Below, piece after piece: positions 17,890 to 25,755 of a stretch of 64,000 nt of DNA. The notes beneath the pieces are model-generated. The model ran no database searches. It was not told where the DNA came from and saw nothing but the letters and a program-made list of their open reading frames with translations. Position 1 is the stretch's first letter. Every line of letters starts with the position of its first letter. A program made the position numbers and the translations under genes. Source of the stretch: Halorussus halophilus (GTDB taxonomy: Archaea > Halobacteriota > Halobacteria > Halobacteriales > Haladaptataceae); assembly GCF_008831545.1 (NCBI RefSeq), contig NZ_CP044523.1, positions 1 through 64,000 on the forward strand. Direction: 5' to 3'.

Positions 17890-18231
17890 ATGGCACTCTC
17901 AGAACTCGACGTGAGCGACCAGATGGACGAGTGTATCGACAACTGCTGGGAAGCGGCCCAAGCCTGCGAGTGGTGCGCCGACGCGTGTCTCGACGAGGAG
18001 ATGGACATGTCGCGCTGCATCCGACTCTGCCGAGACGTGGCGGACCTCGCTAGCATGCACGCCCGGTTCATGGCGCGCAACTCCAACTACAGCGAGCAAC
18101 TCGCCGAGGACGTTGCAGGCGCGGCCGAGGAGTGCGCCGAAGAGTGTTCGCGCCACGACCACGAGCACTGTCAGGTCTGTGCGGACGTGCTGGAAGACTG
18201 CGTGGAGTCGTGTCGCGCGATGATGGCCTAA
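17890..18231 (+). CDS. Cys-rich four-helix copper-storage (Csp)-like protein
   Basis: 113 residues with 13 cysteines spaced along predicted helices (C15, C19, C26, C29, C33, C43, C47, then six more between about 80 and 110). This is the DUF326/Csp pattern. Csp proteins are four-helix bundles whose inward-facing Cys line the core and store many Cu(I) ions. No signal peptide is present, which fits a cytosolic Csp3-like form. The context (DUF302, DUF4396, Met-rich SHOCT protein) supports metal homeostasis. Its TAA overlaps the stop of the convergent gene at 18228. Confidence 0.85.
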   Translation: MALSELDVSDQMDECIDNCWEAAQACEWCADACLDEEMDMSRCIRLCRDVADLASMHARFMARNSNYSEQLAEDVAGAAEECAEECSRHDHEHCQVCADVLEDCVESCRAMMA

Positions 18232-18509
18232 AGCTCCGATTCGATTGCTTCGACCAGTTCGCGGGCGGCCACGATGTGGTCGTCCGCTTCGCTGTCGCCC
18301 GTTTCTTCGACGTTCGAGAGCAACATCGACGCCTGTTCGACTCGCTTTGCGACGACCGACTCGGGAACCTCCGGCCCGACTGCGTCCTCGGCAATCGCCT
18401 CTGCCTCGCCGAGATACTGACTCGCGCGCGTCTCGACCGGCAACTCGGCCGTGGCTTCGAGGTGGGCGTGCAGGTCTGCGACGAGCGACTGGAGGGACGA
18501 ATCGGCCAT
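18228..18509 (-). CDS. Small acidic helical protein, unknown function
   Basis: 93 residues from MADSSLQSLVADLHAHLEA; an ATG 33 bases upstream gives an Arg-rich extension and is rejected. The sequence is almost all amphipathic helix (VVAKRVEQASMLLSNVEETG, HIVAARELVEAIESEL), soluble, with no Cys and no known motif. It looks like a conserved haloarchaeal small protein. Its stop overlaps that of the Csp-like gene head to head. Confidence 0.7.
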   Translation of the reverse strand: MADSSLQSLVADLHAHLEATAELPVETRASQYLGEAEAIAEDAVGPEVPESVVAKRVEQASMLLSNVEETGDSEADDHIVAARELVEAIESEL

Positions 18510-18567
18510 ACGCACCCTTCGATACCGTCTCGTAACAGTCATGTGGTCGAAGCAAGCGCGTGAACGT

Positions 18568-19092
18568 ATGAGCGACGGGACCGAGGAGCGTAACGAGGTG
18601 GACGGGCGCGACGAAGTGGACGACAGCGACGAGCCAGACGCCGATGGGGACGGTGCAGACGACCACGACCACGCGCTCCCGCTCGAAGACCTCCAGTATC
18701 CGGAGTACGTCTTCGACGAGGGTGAAATCGGCGAGTACGGCGGCTTCGACCTCTCGGCGGACCTCGACCGAGAGGAGATTCGGACGTGGCTCGAAGACCT
18801 TGCGGGCGGTCTCGCCAGCCACGACGTCGCGGTCGAATCGCCGGATGGTTACGTCACGCTCGGTGTGGCTCCGGAGGGTGTCGAGATGCGCTTCGACCCG
18901 GACGACGACTGCGTCGGCGAGTTCGAGTTCTCGGTGCAGATGCGCGCGAAGGCGATGTTCGTCGCCGACGACCCCGACGGAGAGAAGGTCGGTGCGCGCG
19001 GCGGAAAGGGCTTCATCCCTATCGAGGCGCTGACCACCGACGACGAGAAGTTCCGGTGTTACAACTGGGTCGAAGACCCGACCGACCCCTGA
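18568..19092 (+). CDS. Amphi-Trp domain protein
   Basis: 174 residues from MSDGTEERNEV. A very acidic N-terminus (about 45 residues) is followed by one amphi-Trp-type domain: LDREEIRTWLEDLAGGLASHDVAV, a VTLGVAPEGVEMRFD strand, and a long FEFSVQMRAKAMF strand. The last part, GKGFIPIEALTTDDEKFRCYNWVEDP, is an added region. The domain is a small alpha/beta unit of unknown function, common in archaea and proteobacteria, often in several paralogues. It is convergent with the Nudix-eIF2B gene 9 bases away. Confidence 0.7.
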   Translation: MSDGTEERNEVDGRDEVDDSDEPDADGDGADDHDHALPLEDLQYPEYVFDEGEIGEYGGFDLSADLDREEIRTWLEDLAGGLASHDVAVESPDGYVTLGVAPEGVEMRFDPDDDCVGEFEFSVQMRAKAMFVADDPDGEKVGARGGKGFIPIEALTTDDEKFRCYNWVEDPTDP

Positions 19093-19101
19093 GTTACTCG
19101 A

Positions 19102-20355
19102 TTATTCTTCTCGGCACGCCGCGAGTCCTCGTAATTCGTCCGCGATAGTCTCGATTTCGCCCGAACCGAGCGTCCCGCGTTCCGTGACGATGCCCGATAC
19201 GCAGTCGGCGGGCGTCACGTCGAACGTCGGGTTCAGGACCGCTACGTCTGCCTCTCCATCATAGAGTTTTTCGTCTTCTTCGGCCTCCAGATGCACCGTC
19301 TCGTCCGTGCGAACCTTGTCGCTGGCGGCGACGGCGTACAGCGGAACGCCCTCGCGCGCTGCGGCGAGGGCCGCCCCGCGCGTGCCAGTTTTATTCACGA
19401 CGCGCCCGTCGGGGAGAATCGAATCTGCGCCGACGAGAACGGCATCTACGTCCTCGGTCGCTAGTACGTGCGCCACTGCGGCGTCGATGTGGAGCGTCAC
19501 GTCGCAGTCGTCGGCCAGTTCCTCGGCGACGCCGACGCCCTCGCAGGCAGGGCGCGATTCGGCGACGAAGACGCGGTCGGCGGCGTCGAGCGCCGACAGG
19601 ACGGTCCCGGAGCGTGAGAGGGTGAGGACGCTCTCGCCGCGAATTTTCTTGGCGGCGTTCCCTGCGGTCTGCTCGTCGGCGGAAAGTGCGCGCTCGATAC
19701 CCGCTCGTGCGGCCGTTTCCACGGAGTTCGCGGTCTTCTCGTCGCTCGCGTCGGCCATCGCGCGGTTCACGCGATTGCCGAGCGCGGCCATGCTCGGTCT
19801 GGCTTCGAGCAGTTCTTCGGCGAGTCGCGCGAGTTCGGACCAGTCCGCACTCTGCCCGGCCCTATCTCGAAGCACCTCCAGCGCCCGCACGGAGATGTAC
19901 GCAGAGCCGTGTTCGGCGTCGGTGGCGACGCTCTCGACTGTCGGAGCCACGCGCTCGTAGGAAGTCCACAATCGTGGGACGGTCTCGCGGTGAAGGATTT
20001 CGGCCGGAGCGACCCACTCGAACTCGGCCGTCTCCCAATCAGTCTCGACTGCTCGTTCCTCGCAGTCGAACAGATACGGGTGGACGACCCAGTGTTTTCC
20101 CTCGTCTGCGTCCGCTCCTCTAACGTCGCTGTCCTCGAACTCGAACGGTTCGCCGGTGCGAACGAGCGAACAGGCCGAAAGCAGGCCGGTCTCCTCCTCG
20201 ATTTCTTCGTGGGCGGCTTCGTCGGGGTCACCTTCTGCGTGACCAGCGACCCCGCCCCACTTGCCGCGGTAGGTGCTGACCTCCTCCGAGCGTCTGAGCA
20301 GGAGGACTTCGCCGCGGTTGCGGAGAAAACAGGTGACGACGTGCGTCGGTTCCAT
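19102..20355 (-). CDS. Nudix - eIF2B-like fusion protein
   Basis: 417 residues. Residues 1-~135 are a Nudix domain: LRNRGEVLLLRRSE, then a Nudix-box-like GHAEGDPDEAAHEEIEEETGL with the usual Arg replaced. Residues ~150-417 are an eIF2B alpha/beta/delta-type Rossmann domain: IRGESVLTLSRSGTVLSAL, ESRPACEGVGVAEEL, VGADSILPDGRVVNKTGT and NPTFDVTPADCVSGIVTERG. That family includes ribose-1,5-bisphosphate isomerase and methylthioribose-1-phosphate isomerase besides translation factors. The pairing suggests a nucleotide or sugar-phosphate clean-up enzyme; the substrate is not predictable. Confidence 0.85.
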   Translation of the reverse strand: MEPTHVVTCFLRNRGEVLLLRRSEEVSTYRGKWGGVAGHAEGDPDEAAHEEIEEETGLLSACSLVRTGEPFEFEDSDVRGADADEGKHWVVHPYLFDCEERAVETDWETAEFEWVAPAEILHRETVPRLWTSYERVAPTVESVATDAEHGSAYISVRALEVLRDRAGQSADWSELARLAEELLEARPSMAALGNRVNRAMADASDEKTANSVETAARAGIERALSADEQTAGNAAKKIRGESVLTLSRSGTVLSALDAADRVFVAESRPACEGVGVAEELADDCDVTLHIDAAVAHVLATEDVDAVLVGADSILPDGRVVNKTGTRGAALAAAREGVPLYAVAASDKVRTDETVHLEAEEDEKLYDGEADVAVLNPTFDVTPADCVSGIVTERGTLGSGEIETIADELRGLAACREE

Positions 20356-20520
20356 AGGCAGGTGTTCGACGGCGAGCGGCTTTGATGTGGTGGGAATTCG
20401 TCCTTCGGCTTCTTTCCGCGCCGCGTAGACTATCTATCGAGTCTATCGTTGAGGTTACCTACCACGAACCGCGTTTGCCCTGCCTTCACGCTTTTCTCGC
20501 TCGCCGTCGAATCGTCTGCC

Positions 20521-21045
20521 ATGACCGACCTCGAAATCGCCGTCGTCAGCGACACCCACGTTCCCTCCCGCGCCGACGAGATTCCCGACTGGGTCGCGGA
20601 GCGAATCCGGGACGCAGACCATACCATCCACGCGGGCGATTTCGATAGCGAGGACGCCTACCAGACTGTCGAGGACCTCGCGGACGGGAACCTCACCGCA
20701 GTGGCTGGCAACACCGACCCGCCGTCGCTCGGTCTCCCCGCGGTCACGACGCTCGACATCACCGAGACGCCGTTCGTCGTCACGCACGGCACCGGCCCGA
20801 AGGAGGGCTACCGCCAGCGAGTCGCCGACATCGTCCGCCGCGAGGCCGACGACCACGCGGTCGGCGTCTCGGGCCACACTCACGAGGTGCTGAACGAGGA
20901 CTTCGACGGCGTCCACCTGCTCAATCCGGGAAGCGCGACCGGTGCGCGCCCAGCGGGGCAGGCGACGATGATGACGGTGCGAAGCGAAGGCGGGCAGTTG
21001 CGGGTCGAAGTGCACGAAGAGGGGGAATCGGGGGAAGAGAAGTAG
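20521..21045 (+). CDS. YfcE/MJ0936-type metallophosphoesterase
   Basis: 174 residues from MTDLEIAVVSDTHVPSR. It shows the five calcineurin-like metal-binding motifs: SDTHVP, HAGDFDS, AGNTDPP, VTHGTGPKEG and GHTHEVLNEDFDGVHLLNPGS. The size and final LNPGS are typical of the small YfcE/MJ0936 phosphodiesterase group, which uses two Mn/Ni/Fe ions and hydrolyses phosphodiesters such as bis-pNPP and some cyclic nucleotides in vitro. The natural substrate is unknown. It stands alone, 77 bases before cofE. Confidence 0.88.
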   Translation: MTDLEIAVVSDTHVPSRADEIPDWVAERIRDADHTIHAGDFDSEDAYQTVEDLADGNLTAVAGNTDPPSLGLPAVTTLDITETPFVVTHGTGPKEGYRQRVADIVRREADDHAVGVSGHTHEVLNEDFDGVHLLNPGSATGARPAGQATMMTVRSEGGQLRVEVHEEGESGEEK

Positions 21046-21122
21046 GAGCGGCAGGCGAAGTAGGAGCGTAGCCTTCGCCGCTTTCGGGCGGGTTTTTGTG
21101 CGCGACGGCCGAACGCTCGGCT

Positions 21123-21890
21123 ATGGAACTGTTCGCGGTGCCGAGACTCCCCGAGGTCAGGCCGGGCGACGACCTCGCGGGACAAATCGAGGAGCGCGTG
21201 GACCTCCGGGACGACGACGTTGTGTGTGTCGCCAGCACGGTCGTCTCGAAGGCCGAGGGCCGACTGGCCGACCTCGCCGACTTCCCGGCGGGACCGAGAG
21301 CCGAGGAGATAGCCGACCGACTCGAATCCATTTCGGGCGACGAGAAGGACCCCCGATTCGCGCAAGCGGTCTTGGAGGAGAGTACGGAGATTATCATGGA
21401 AGCCCCGTTTCTGCTCACCGAGTCGAAGTTCGGCCACGTCGGCGTCAACGCGGGCATCGACCGGTCGAACGTCGGAGACGGCGGGAAGGACCTCCTCCTG
21501 CTCCCCGAGCGACCGAACGAGAGCGCGACCAGAATCCGAGACAACCTGCGAGCGGACGCCGCCGTCGTCGTCACCGACACCTGCGGGCGACCGTTCCGCC
21601 ACGGCCAGCGCGGGGTCGCTATCGGGTGGGACGGAATTCCGGCCTCGCGGGATTGGCGCGGCGAGACCGACCGCGACGGTCACGAATTGGAAGTCACCGT
21701 CGAATCCGTCGTGGACGAACTCGCGGCGGCCGCGAACCTCGTCACCGGCGAGGGCGACGACGGCCTCCCCGTGGCGGTCGTCCGCGACTGGGAGTTCGGC
21801 GACCACGACGGCTCCGAGAACCTCTACCGAGACGTAGAGAGCGACTTCGTCCGGCAGGCGCTCCGGGGGTGGGAGTTTGCGCGGGATTGA
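21123..21890 (+). CDS. cofE: Coenzyme F420:L-glutamate ligase CofE
   Basis: 255 residues from MELFAVPRLPEVRPGDDLAG. CofE adds L-glutamate residues to F420-0 using GTP, giving F420-1/F420-2. Conserved features are VASTVVSKAEGR near the N-terminus, the RFAQAVLEES segment, NAGIDRSNV, and VTDTCGRPFRHGQRGVAIGWDG in the C-terminal half. Its 3' end overlaps mer by 14 bases, so the F420 biosynthesis step is coupled to an F420-type enzyme. Haloarchaea make F420 although they are not methanogens. Confidence 0.95.
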   Translation: MELFAVPRLPEVRPGDDLAGQIEERVDLRDDDVVCVASTVVSKAEGRLADLADFPAGPRAEEIADRLESISGDEKDPRFAQAVLEESTEIIMEAPFLLTESKFGHVGVNAGIDRSNVGDGGKDLLLLPERPNESATRIRDNLRADAAVVVTDTCGRPFRHGQRGVAIGWDGIPASRDWRGETDRDGHELEVTVESVVDELAAAANLVTGEGDDGLPVAVVRDWEFGDHDGSENLYRDVESDFVRQALRGWEFARD

Positions 21891-22848
21891 GTTGACTCCG
21901 GAACACCCCGTCTCGGAGTTGGTGGAAATCGGCGAGACGGCCGAGGAAGAGGGCTTCGACACCCTCTTCGCCAGTTGTCACTACAACAACCGCGACCCGT
22001 TCGTGGTGCTGGACAGAGTCGCGGCCGCGACCGAAGAGATTCGGGTTGGACCGGGCGTCGCGAACCCGTACGAATCGCACCCTGTCTCGCTGGCCTCCCG
22101 CGTAGCGACCCTGCAGGAAGCGAGCGACGGCCGCGCGGTCTGCGGCCTCGGCGCAGGCGACCGCTCGACGCTTTCGAACCTCGGCATCGACCGGGACCGC
22201 CCGCTCCGGCGCGTGCTGGAGACGATGAAAGTCAGCCAGAAGCTGTGGGCGGGCGAGCGAGTGGACCACGACGGAACGTTTCAGGCGACCGACGCGGGCC
22301 TGAACTACGAAATCGACCCTGCACCGGTCTACGTCGGGGCGCAGGGACCCCACATGATTCGGATGGCGGCGAAACACGCAGACGGCGTGCTGGTCAACGC
22401 CTCGCATCCGAAGGACTTCGCGTGGGCCGACGAGCAGGTAGAGAAGGGACTAGAAGAGCGGCCTTCTGAGAGAGGTAACTTCGACTTCGCGGCCTACGCC
22501 AGTGTTAGCGTCGCCGAAGACGAGGTGGCCGCCCGCGAAGCGGCACGGCCACCGGTCGCCTTTATTGCTGGTGGTGCGGCACCGCCGGTGTTGGAGCGTC
22601 ACGACATCGACCGCGAGTTGGCGGAGACAATCGGGGAGCGTATCGAATCGGGTACCTTCTCGGACGCGTTCGAAGCCGTGACGCCCGCGATGATAGACGC
22701 CTTCTGCATCGCCGGAACGCCCGAAACGGTGTCGGAGAAGATTTCGAGTGTGCTCGCGTACGCCGATAGCTTCGTCGCCGGGTCGCCGCTCGGCCCGGAC
22801 CCGAAGGAAGCAGTCAGCCTTGTTGGGGCGGCTTGCCGCCAGCACTGA
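21877..22848 (+). CDS. mer: F420-dependent methylenetetrahydromethanopterin reductase-like (Mer, LLM family)
   Basis: 323 residues. The start is TTG within the cofE 3' end; the next residues RGIELTPEHPVSELVE are the normal family N-terminus, and no ATG or GTG is in frame there. It is a luciferase-like TIM barrel: PGVANPYESHPVSLASRVATLQE (F420-binding side), GLGAGDRSTLSNLGI, VYVGAQGPHMIRMAAKHADGVL, and the C-terminal AGTPETVSEKISSV. In methanogens Mer reduces methylene-H4MPT with F420H2. Haloarchaeal homologues probably handle folate C1 units (MTHFR role). The 14-base overlap with cofE implies co-translation. Confidence 0.9.
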   Translation: MRGIELTPEHPVSELVEIGETAEEEGFDTLFASCHYNNRDPFVVLDRVAAATEEIRVGPGVANPYESHPVSLASRVATLQEASDGRAVCGLGAGDRSTLSNLGIDRDRPLRRVLETMKVSQKLWAGERVDHDGTFQATDAGLNYEIDPAPVYVGAQGPHMIRMAAKHADGVLVNASHPKDFAWADEQVEKGLEERPSERGNFDFAAYASVSVAEDEVAAREAARPPVAFIAGGAAPPVLERHDIDRELAETIGERIESGTFSDAFEAVTPAMIDAFCIAGTPETVSEKISSVLAYADSFVAGSPLGPDPKEAVSLVGAACRQH

Positions 22849-23023
22849 TGTCCGGAACGACGGCGTCGAGGGCCGCGCCGAGGGTGAGATAGCCCATGAC
22901 GGCCGACGAGGCCGCGACGAAGAAGGCCCCGAGCGCGAGCAGGACCGCAGAAATCGGGTCAGAGAGCGCCACGTCGGTGAAGTAGCCAACCATGTCGAGG
23001 ACGTTCTGGATGATAGTTGCCAT
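22814..23023 (-). CDS. Small two-helix membrane protein
   Basis: 69 residues, MATIIQNVLDMVGYFTDVAL, with two hydrophobic stretches (ISAVLLALGAFFVAASSAVMG and YLTLGAALDAVV) and a Pro/Gln tail. Its 3' end overlaps the end of mer by 35 bases in the opposite orientation. Codon use and hydropathy look genuine; the function is unknown. Confidence 0.6.
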   Translation of the reverse strand: MATIIQNVLDMVGYFTDVALSDPISAVLLALGAFFVAASSAVMGYLTLGAALDAVVPDISAGGKPPQQG

Positions 23024-23140
23024 ACTCGAACGTGAGTGGTCGGGGTACTTGTTTGCTCCGCCATCTTCGAGCGACGAGGGGCTTCAGCCTGCTCGTCGCG
23101 CTCCGCTACGCTTACCACGGGTGCTTGCGTAGTGTCGCGC

Positions 23141-23389
23141 GTGTCAGAAGACGCGTCGCTCGATTCGTTCGCCCCCGGCGAGTCCGACAGCGAAGAGACA
23201 GATACGCCCGCGGAGTCCGACGACCACGAGGCGGACGAACTGTCGTCGGACTCGCAGGTCGTCGAGCCTGCCACTTCGACCTACGAGTGGTCGCCAGCGG
23301 GACAGGAGTGCGACCACTGCGGCGACACCGTGGCGCGGCGGTGGCGCGACGACGACGTGCTTGTCTGTCAGGACTGCAAGAGTTGGTAG
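23141..23389 (+). CDS. Small acidic zinc-ribbon-like protein
   Basis: 82 residues from a GTG at 23141 (another GTG at 23132 adds three residues). The N-terminus SEDASLDSFAPGESDSEE resembles haloarchaeal small proteins annotated as DUF7573. The C-terminus holds a zinc-ribbon pattern, CDHCGDTVARRWRDDDVLVCQDCKSW (C-x2-C ... C-x2-C). It probably binds zinc; whether it contacts nucleic acid or protein is unknown. Confidence 0.65.
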   Translation: MSEDASLDSFAPGESDSEETDTPAESDDHEADELSSDSQVVEPATSTYEWSPAGQECDHCGDTVARRWRDDDVLVCQDCKSW

Positions 23390-23624
23390 TTCGGAACTCG
23401 ACGTGTTCGAAATTCACCAATAGCGCCTCTTTTCCGTGTCGCGGTAACTCAAAGAATCGTTTCAGTTGCGACAAAAGTTACAAAGGAGGGACGTTTAGAT
23501 AGCAGTAACAGGCGCAGCCTCGATATCTTCGTGTTCCCCCGAGGACACGCGAGAAGACCGACGACGAGGGTATCTGTCCCCTTCATCGTGGGTCGTCGCC
23601 CTCCCCGCGCCGAGAACGCTACTC

Positions 23625-24605
23625 ATGACGGAAGCCAACTCGAAACCCAAGCCGCGCCGTACCGAGTCGCCTGAACCGCTGTCGGTAGAAGAAGCGGGGT
23701 CGCTCGCTTCCCGCGTCGTCGAGAACGTCGAGGAGGTCATCGTCGGCCACCACGAGGTGACCGAACACATCGTCACCGCCATCCTCGCACGTGGCCACCT
23801 CCTGTTAGAAGACGTGCCCGGCGTCGGAAAGACGATGCTCGCCCGCTCGCTGGCCAAGTCGGTCGATTGTGAGTTCACGCGCGTCCAGTTCACGCCCGAC
23901 TTGATGCCCACGGACGTGACCGGCGTCAACGTCTTCAACGAGCAGACCCGCGAGTTCGAGTTCCAACCCGGCCCCGTCTTCGGCAACGTCGTGTTGGCCG
24001 ACGAAATCAATCGGGCACCCCCCAAGACCCAGTCGGCGCTGCTGGAAGCGATGGAGGAAGCCCAAGTCACCGTCGATGGGGTCACCCACGACTTGGACCA
24101 GCCGTTCACAGTCATCGCCACGCAGAACGACGTGGAAGCCGACCGGACCTACGAACTGCCGATTGCGGAGGTAGACCGCTTCATGAAACAGCTCTCGATG
24201 GGCTATCCGAACCCCGAAGACGAGTCGGAGGTCCTCCGTCGGGTCGTCGGCAGTCATCCAATCGAGGAGTTGGAACCGGTCGCCACCGCAGAAGACCTCC
24301 GGCGCGCCCGCGAGACTGTCTCGCAGGTGACCGCCGAGGCCGCCGTTCGAGAGTACGTCACCCGCATCGCCAACTTCACGCGCGACCGGGCGGAACTCGG
24401 TGTGAGTCCGCGCGGTTCCATCTCGTTGCTTCGGGCCGCACAGGCCCGCGCCATCCTCGACGGCCGCGACTACGTCGTCCCGGACGACGTACAGCAAGAG
24501 ACGACCCCCGTCCTCGCGCACCGAGTCAGAACCGGGGCGGAGACCGGTGGTCAGTCCGGGCGGGCACTCATCGACGACGCGCTGGAATCAGTTCCGGTGG
24601 AATGA
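23625..24605 (+). CDS. MoxR-family AAA+ ATPase
   Basis: 326 residues. The MoxR core follows an N-terminal ~40-residue lead: Walker A EDVPGVGKTMLARSLA, Walker B VVLADEINRAPPKTQSALLEAMEE, sensor 1 VIATQND, and the C-terminal lid with SPRGSISLLRAAQARA. MoxR ATPases act as chaperone-like remodelers with partner proteins. The next two genes, DUF58 and a transglutaminase-like membrane protein, are the standard MoxR partners. The stop is 1 base before the DUF58 ATG. In the 235-base region upstream, GTTTAGATA near 23490 may be the promoter; nothing else is seen there. Confidence 0.95.
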   Translation: MTEANSKPKPRRTESPEPLSVEEAGSLASRVVENVEEVIVGHHEVTEHIVTAILARGHLLLEDVPGVGKTMLARSLAKSVDCEFTRVQFTPDLMPTDVTGVNVFNEQTREFEFQPGPVFGNVVLADEINRAPPKTQSALLEAMEEAQVTVDGVTHDLDQPFTVIATQNDVEADRTYELPIAEVDRFMKQLSMGYPNPEDESEVLRRVVGSHPIEELEPVATAEDLRRARETVSQVTAEAAVREYVTRIANFTRDRAELGVSPRGSISLLRAAQARAILDGRDYVVPDDVQQETTPVLAHRVRTGAETGGQSGRALIDDALESVPVE

Positions 24606-24606
24606 G

Positions 24607-25689
24607 ATGTTGACGCGACGCGGATGGGCCCTCCTCGCCGCTGTCGCCGCAGCAGTGGCGATGGCCGCCCTGTTCAGTCCACGAGCGCTCAACGCTATCG
24701 TCGGTCCGGCAGTCGTCGCGCTGCTCGCGGCCGCGATTCAACTGAAGCGCGCCGACCAGCCGGAACTCCAGACGACGGCCCCCGACTACGGGTTCGCTGG
24801 GGAGACCGCGACGGTCGAACTCGACTTCACCGCGGCGACGCCGCTGACGGCAACGGTGCGCCTCCGCGCCCAAGACGGCTTGGTCGTCGCAGACGAGGAC
24901 GTAGAGACGACCGTCACCGACGACACCCTCGCCTTCGACGTGGAACTCGACGCACGCGGCGTTCGCAACGTCGGTCCCATCGAAATCGTCGCCGAGGACG
25001 TGTTCGGTCTCTGGGAGCGGTCGTTCCGATACCCAGTCCGGCGCGAAATCGTCGTGTTCCCGCGAATCCGCGAACTCAGAGGCGCGAGCGACCTCGCCGC
25101 GCTCCATCAGGACTTCGGCCTGAGCGGTCGGGACCGATTCGACCAACTCCGGGAGTACGAGCGCGGCGACCCGATGCGCGACATCCACTGGAAGTCCAGC
25201 GCCAAGCGACCCGGCAACGACCTCGTGGTGATGGAGTTCGAGGACAGCGAGGAACGCCAGCAGGTCGAACTCCTCGCGGAAGCCGAGGCTGGCCGGGCCG
25301 ACGACGTGGCCGAGGCAGCCGCGAGCGTCGCCACGTACCTGCTGGAGTTGGAGTTCGCGGTCGGCTTGACCGTCCCCGGTGGCCGCGTCGAACCGGGGAC
25401 GGGTACGGAGCATCGCAACGAGATACTGACCTTGCTGGCGCGCATCTCGGCGGGAAAGGTGCGAGACAATCGCCGCGAGAACGCCGACGTAACCGTCAGC
25501 GGTGCCGCCGACGTGCGGGCGGTCCACGTCACTATCGGCGAGCGCACCGTGACGTTCGGGCAACTCTCGGGCGACGGGTCGTCGATGGGTTCGACCGGGA
25601 ACGTCGGCACTCGGACGGCCGTCGCAGACGGTAGCGGCGGTCGGGTTTCAGACGGGACGGACGGCTGGTCGGGAGGTGAGACGTCGTGA
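24607..25689 (+). CDS. DUF58 membrane protein (MoxR partner)
   Basis: 360 residues from MLTRRGWALLAAV. Two N-terminal membrane helices (to about residue 50) are followed by a beta-sandwich region and then the DUF58 signature GRDRFDQLREYERGDPMRDIHWKSSAKRPGNDLVVMEFED. Such proteins carry a VWA-like fold at the cytoplasmic face and act with MoxR and TgpA-type transglutaminases. The last ~40 residues are Gly/Ser-rich. The stop TGA overlaps a GTG that opens a 21-codon ORF (25686-25751), so translation may be chained to the next gene. Confidence 0.92.
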   Translation: MLTRRGWALLAAVAAAVAMAALFSPRALNAIVGPAVVALLAAAIQLKRADQPELQTTAPDYGFAGETATVELDFTAATPLTATVRLRAQDGLVVADEDVETTVTDDTLAFDVELDARGVRNVGPIEIVAEDVFGLWERSFRYPVRREIVVFPRIRELRGASDLAALHQDFGLSGRDRFDQLREYERGDPMRDIHWKSSAKRPGNDLVVMEFEDSEERQQVELLAEAEAGRADDVAEAAASVATYLLELEFAVGLTVPGGRVEPGTGTEHRNEILTLLARISAGKVRDNRRENADVTVSGAADVRAVHVTIGERTVTFGQLSGDGSSMGSTGNVGTRTAVADGSGGRVSDGTDGWSGGETS

Positions 25690-25755
25690 GTACAGAAAGA
25701 CAAACCGCGTCTTTCAACCTCACAAGTCTCTCCGGAGGTGAGACGTTGTGAGTAC
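25672..25755 (+). repeat. 62-bp-spaced direct repeat carrying a Shine-Dalgarno and start
   Basis: GGAGGTGAGACG-YGTGAGTAC occurs at 25672-25693 and again at 25734-25755; 21 of 22 bases are identical. Each copy contains a GGAGGTGA ribosome-binding site and the GTG AGT AC start of a downstream frame. The spacing of 62 bases is not a multiple of three. It reads as a local duplication of the translation start region of the transglutaminase gene. Confidence 0.75.
25686..25751 (+). CDS. 21-codon ORF bridging DUF58 and the transglutaminase gene
   Basis: GTG AGT ACA GAA ... encodes MSTERQTASFNLTSLSGGET plus Leu. Its GTG overlaps the DUF58 TGA (GTGA), and its own TGA overlaps the GTG of the next gene (GTGA). 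The first residues, MST-, mirror the start of the transglutaminase protein. It is either a translated coupling peptide or a relic of the duplicated start site. Confidence 0.4.
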   Translation: MSTERQTASFNLTSLSGGETL

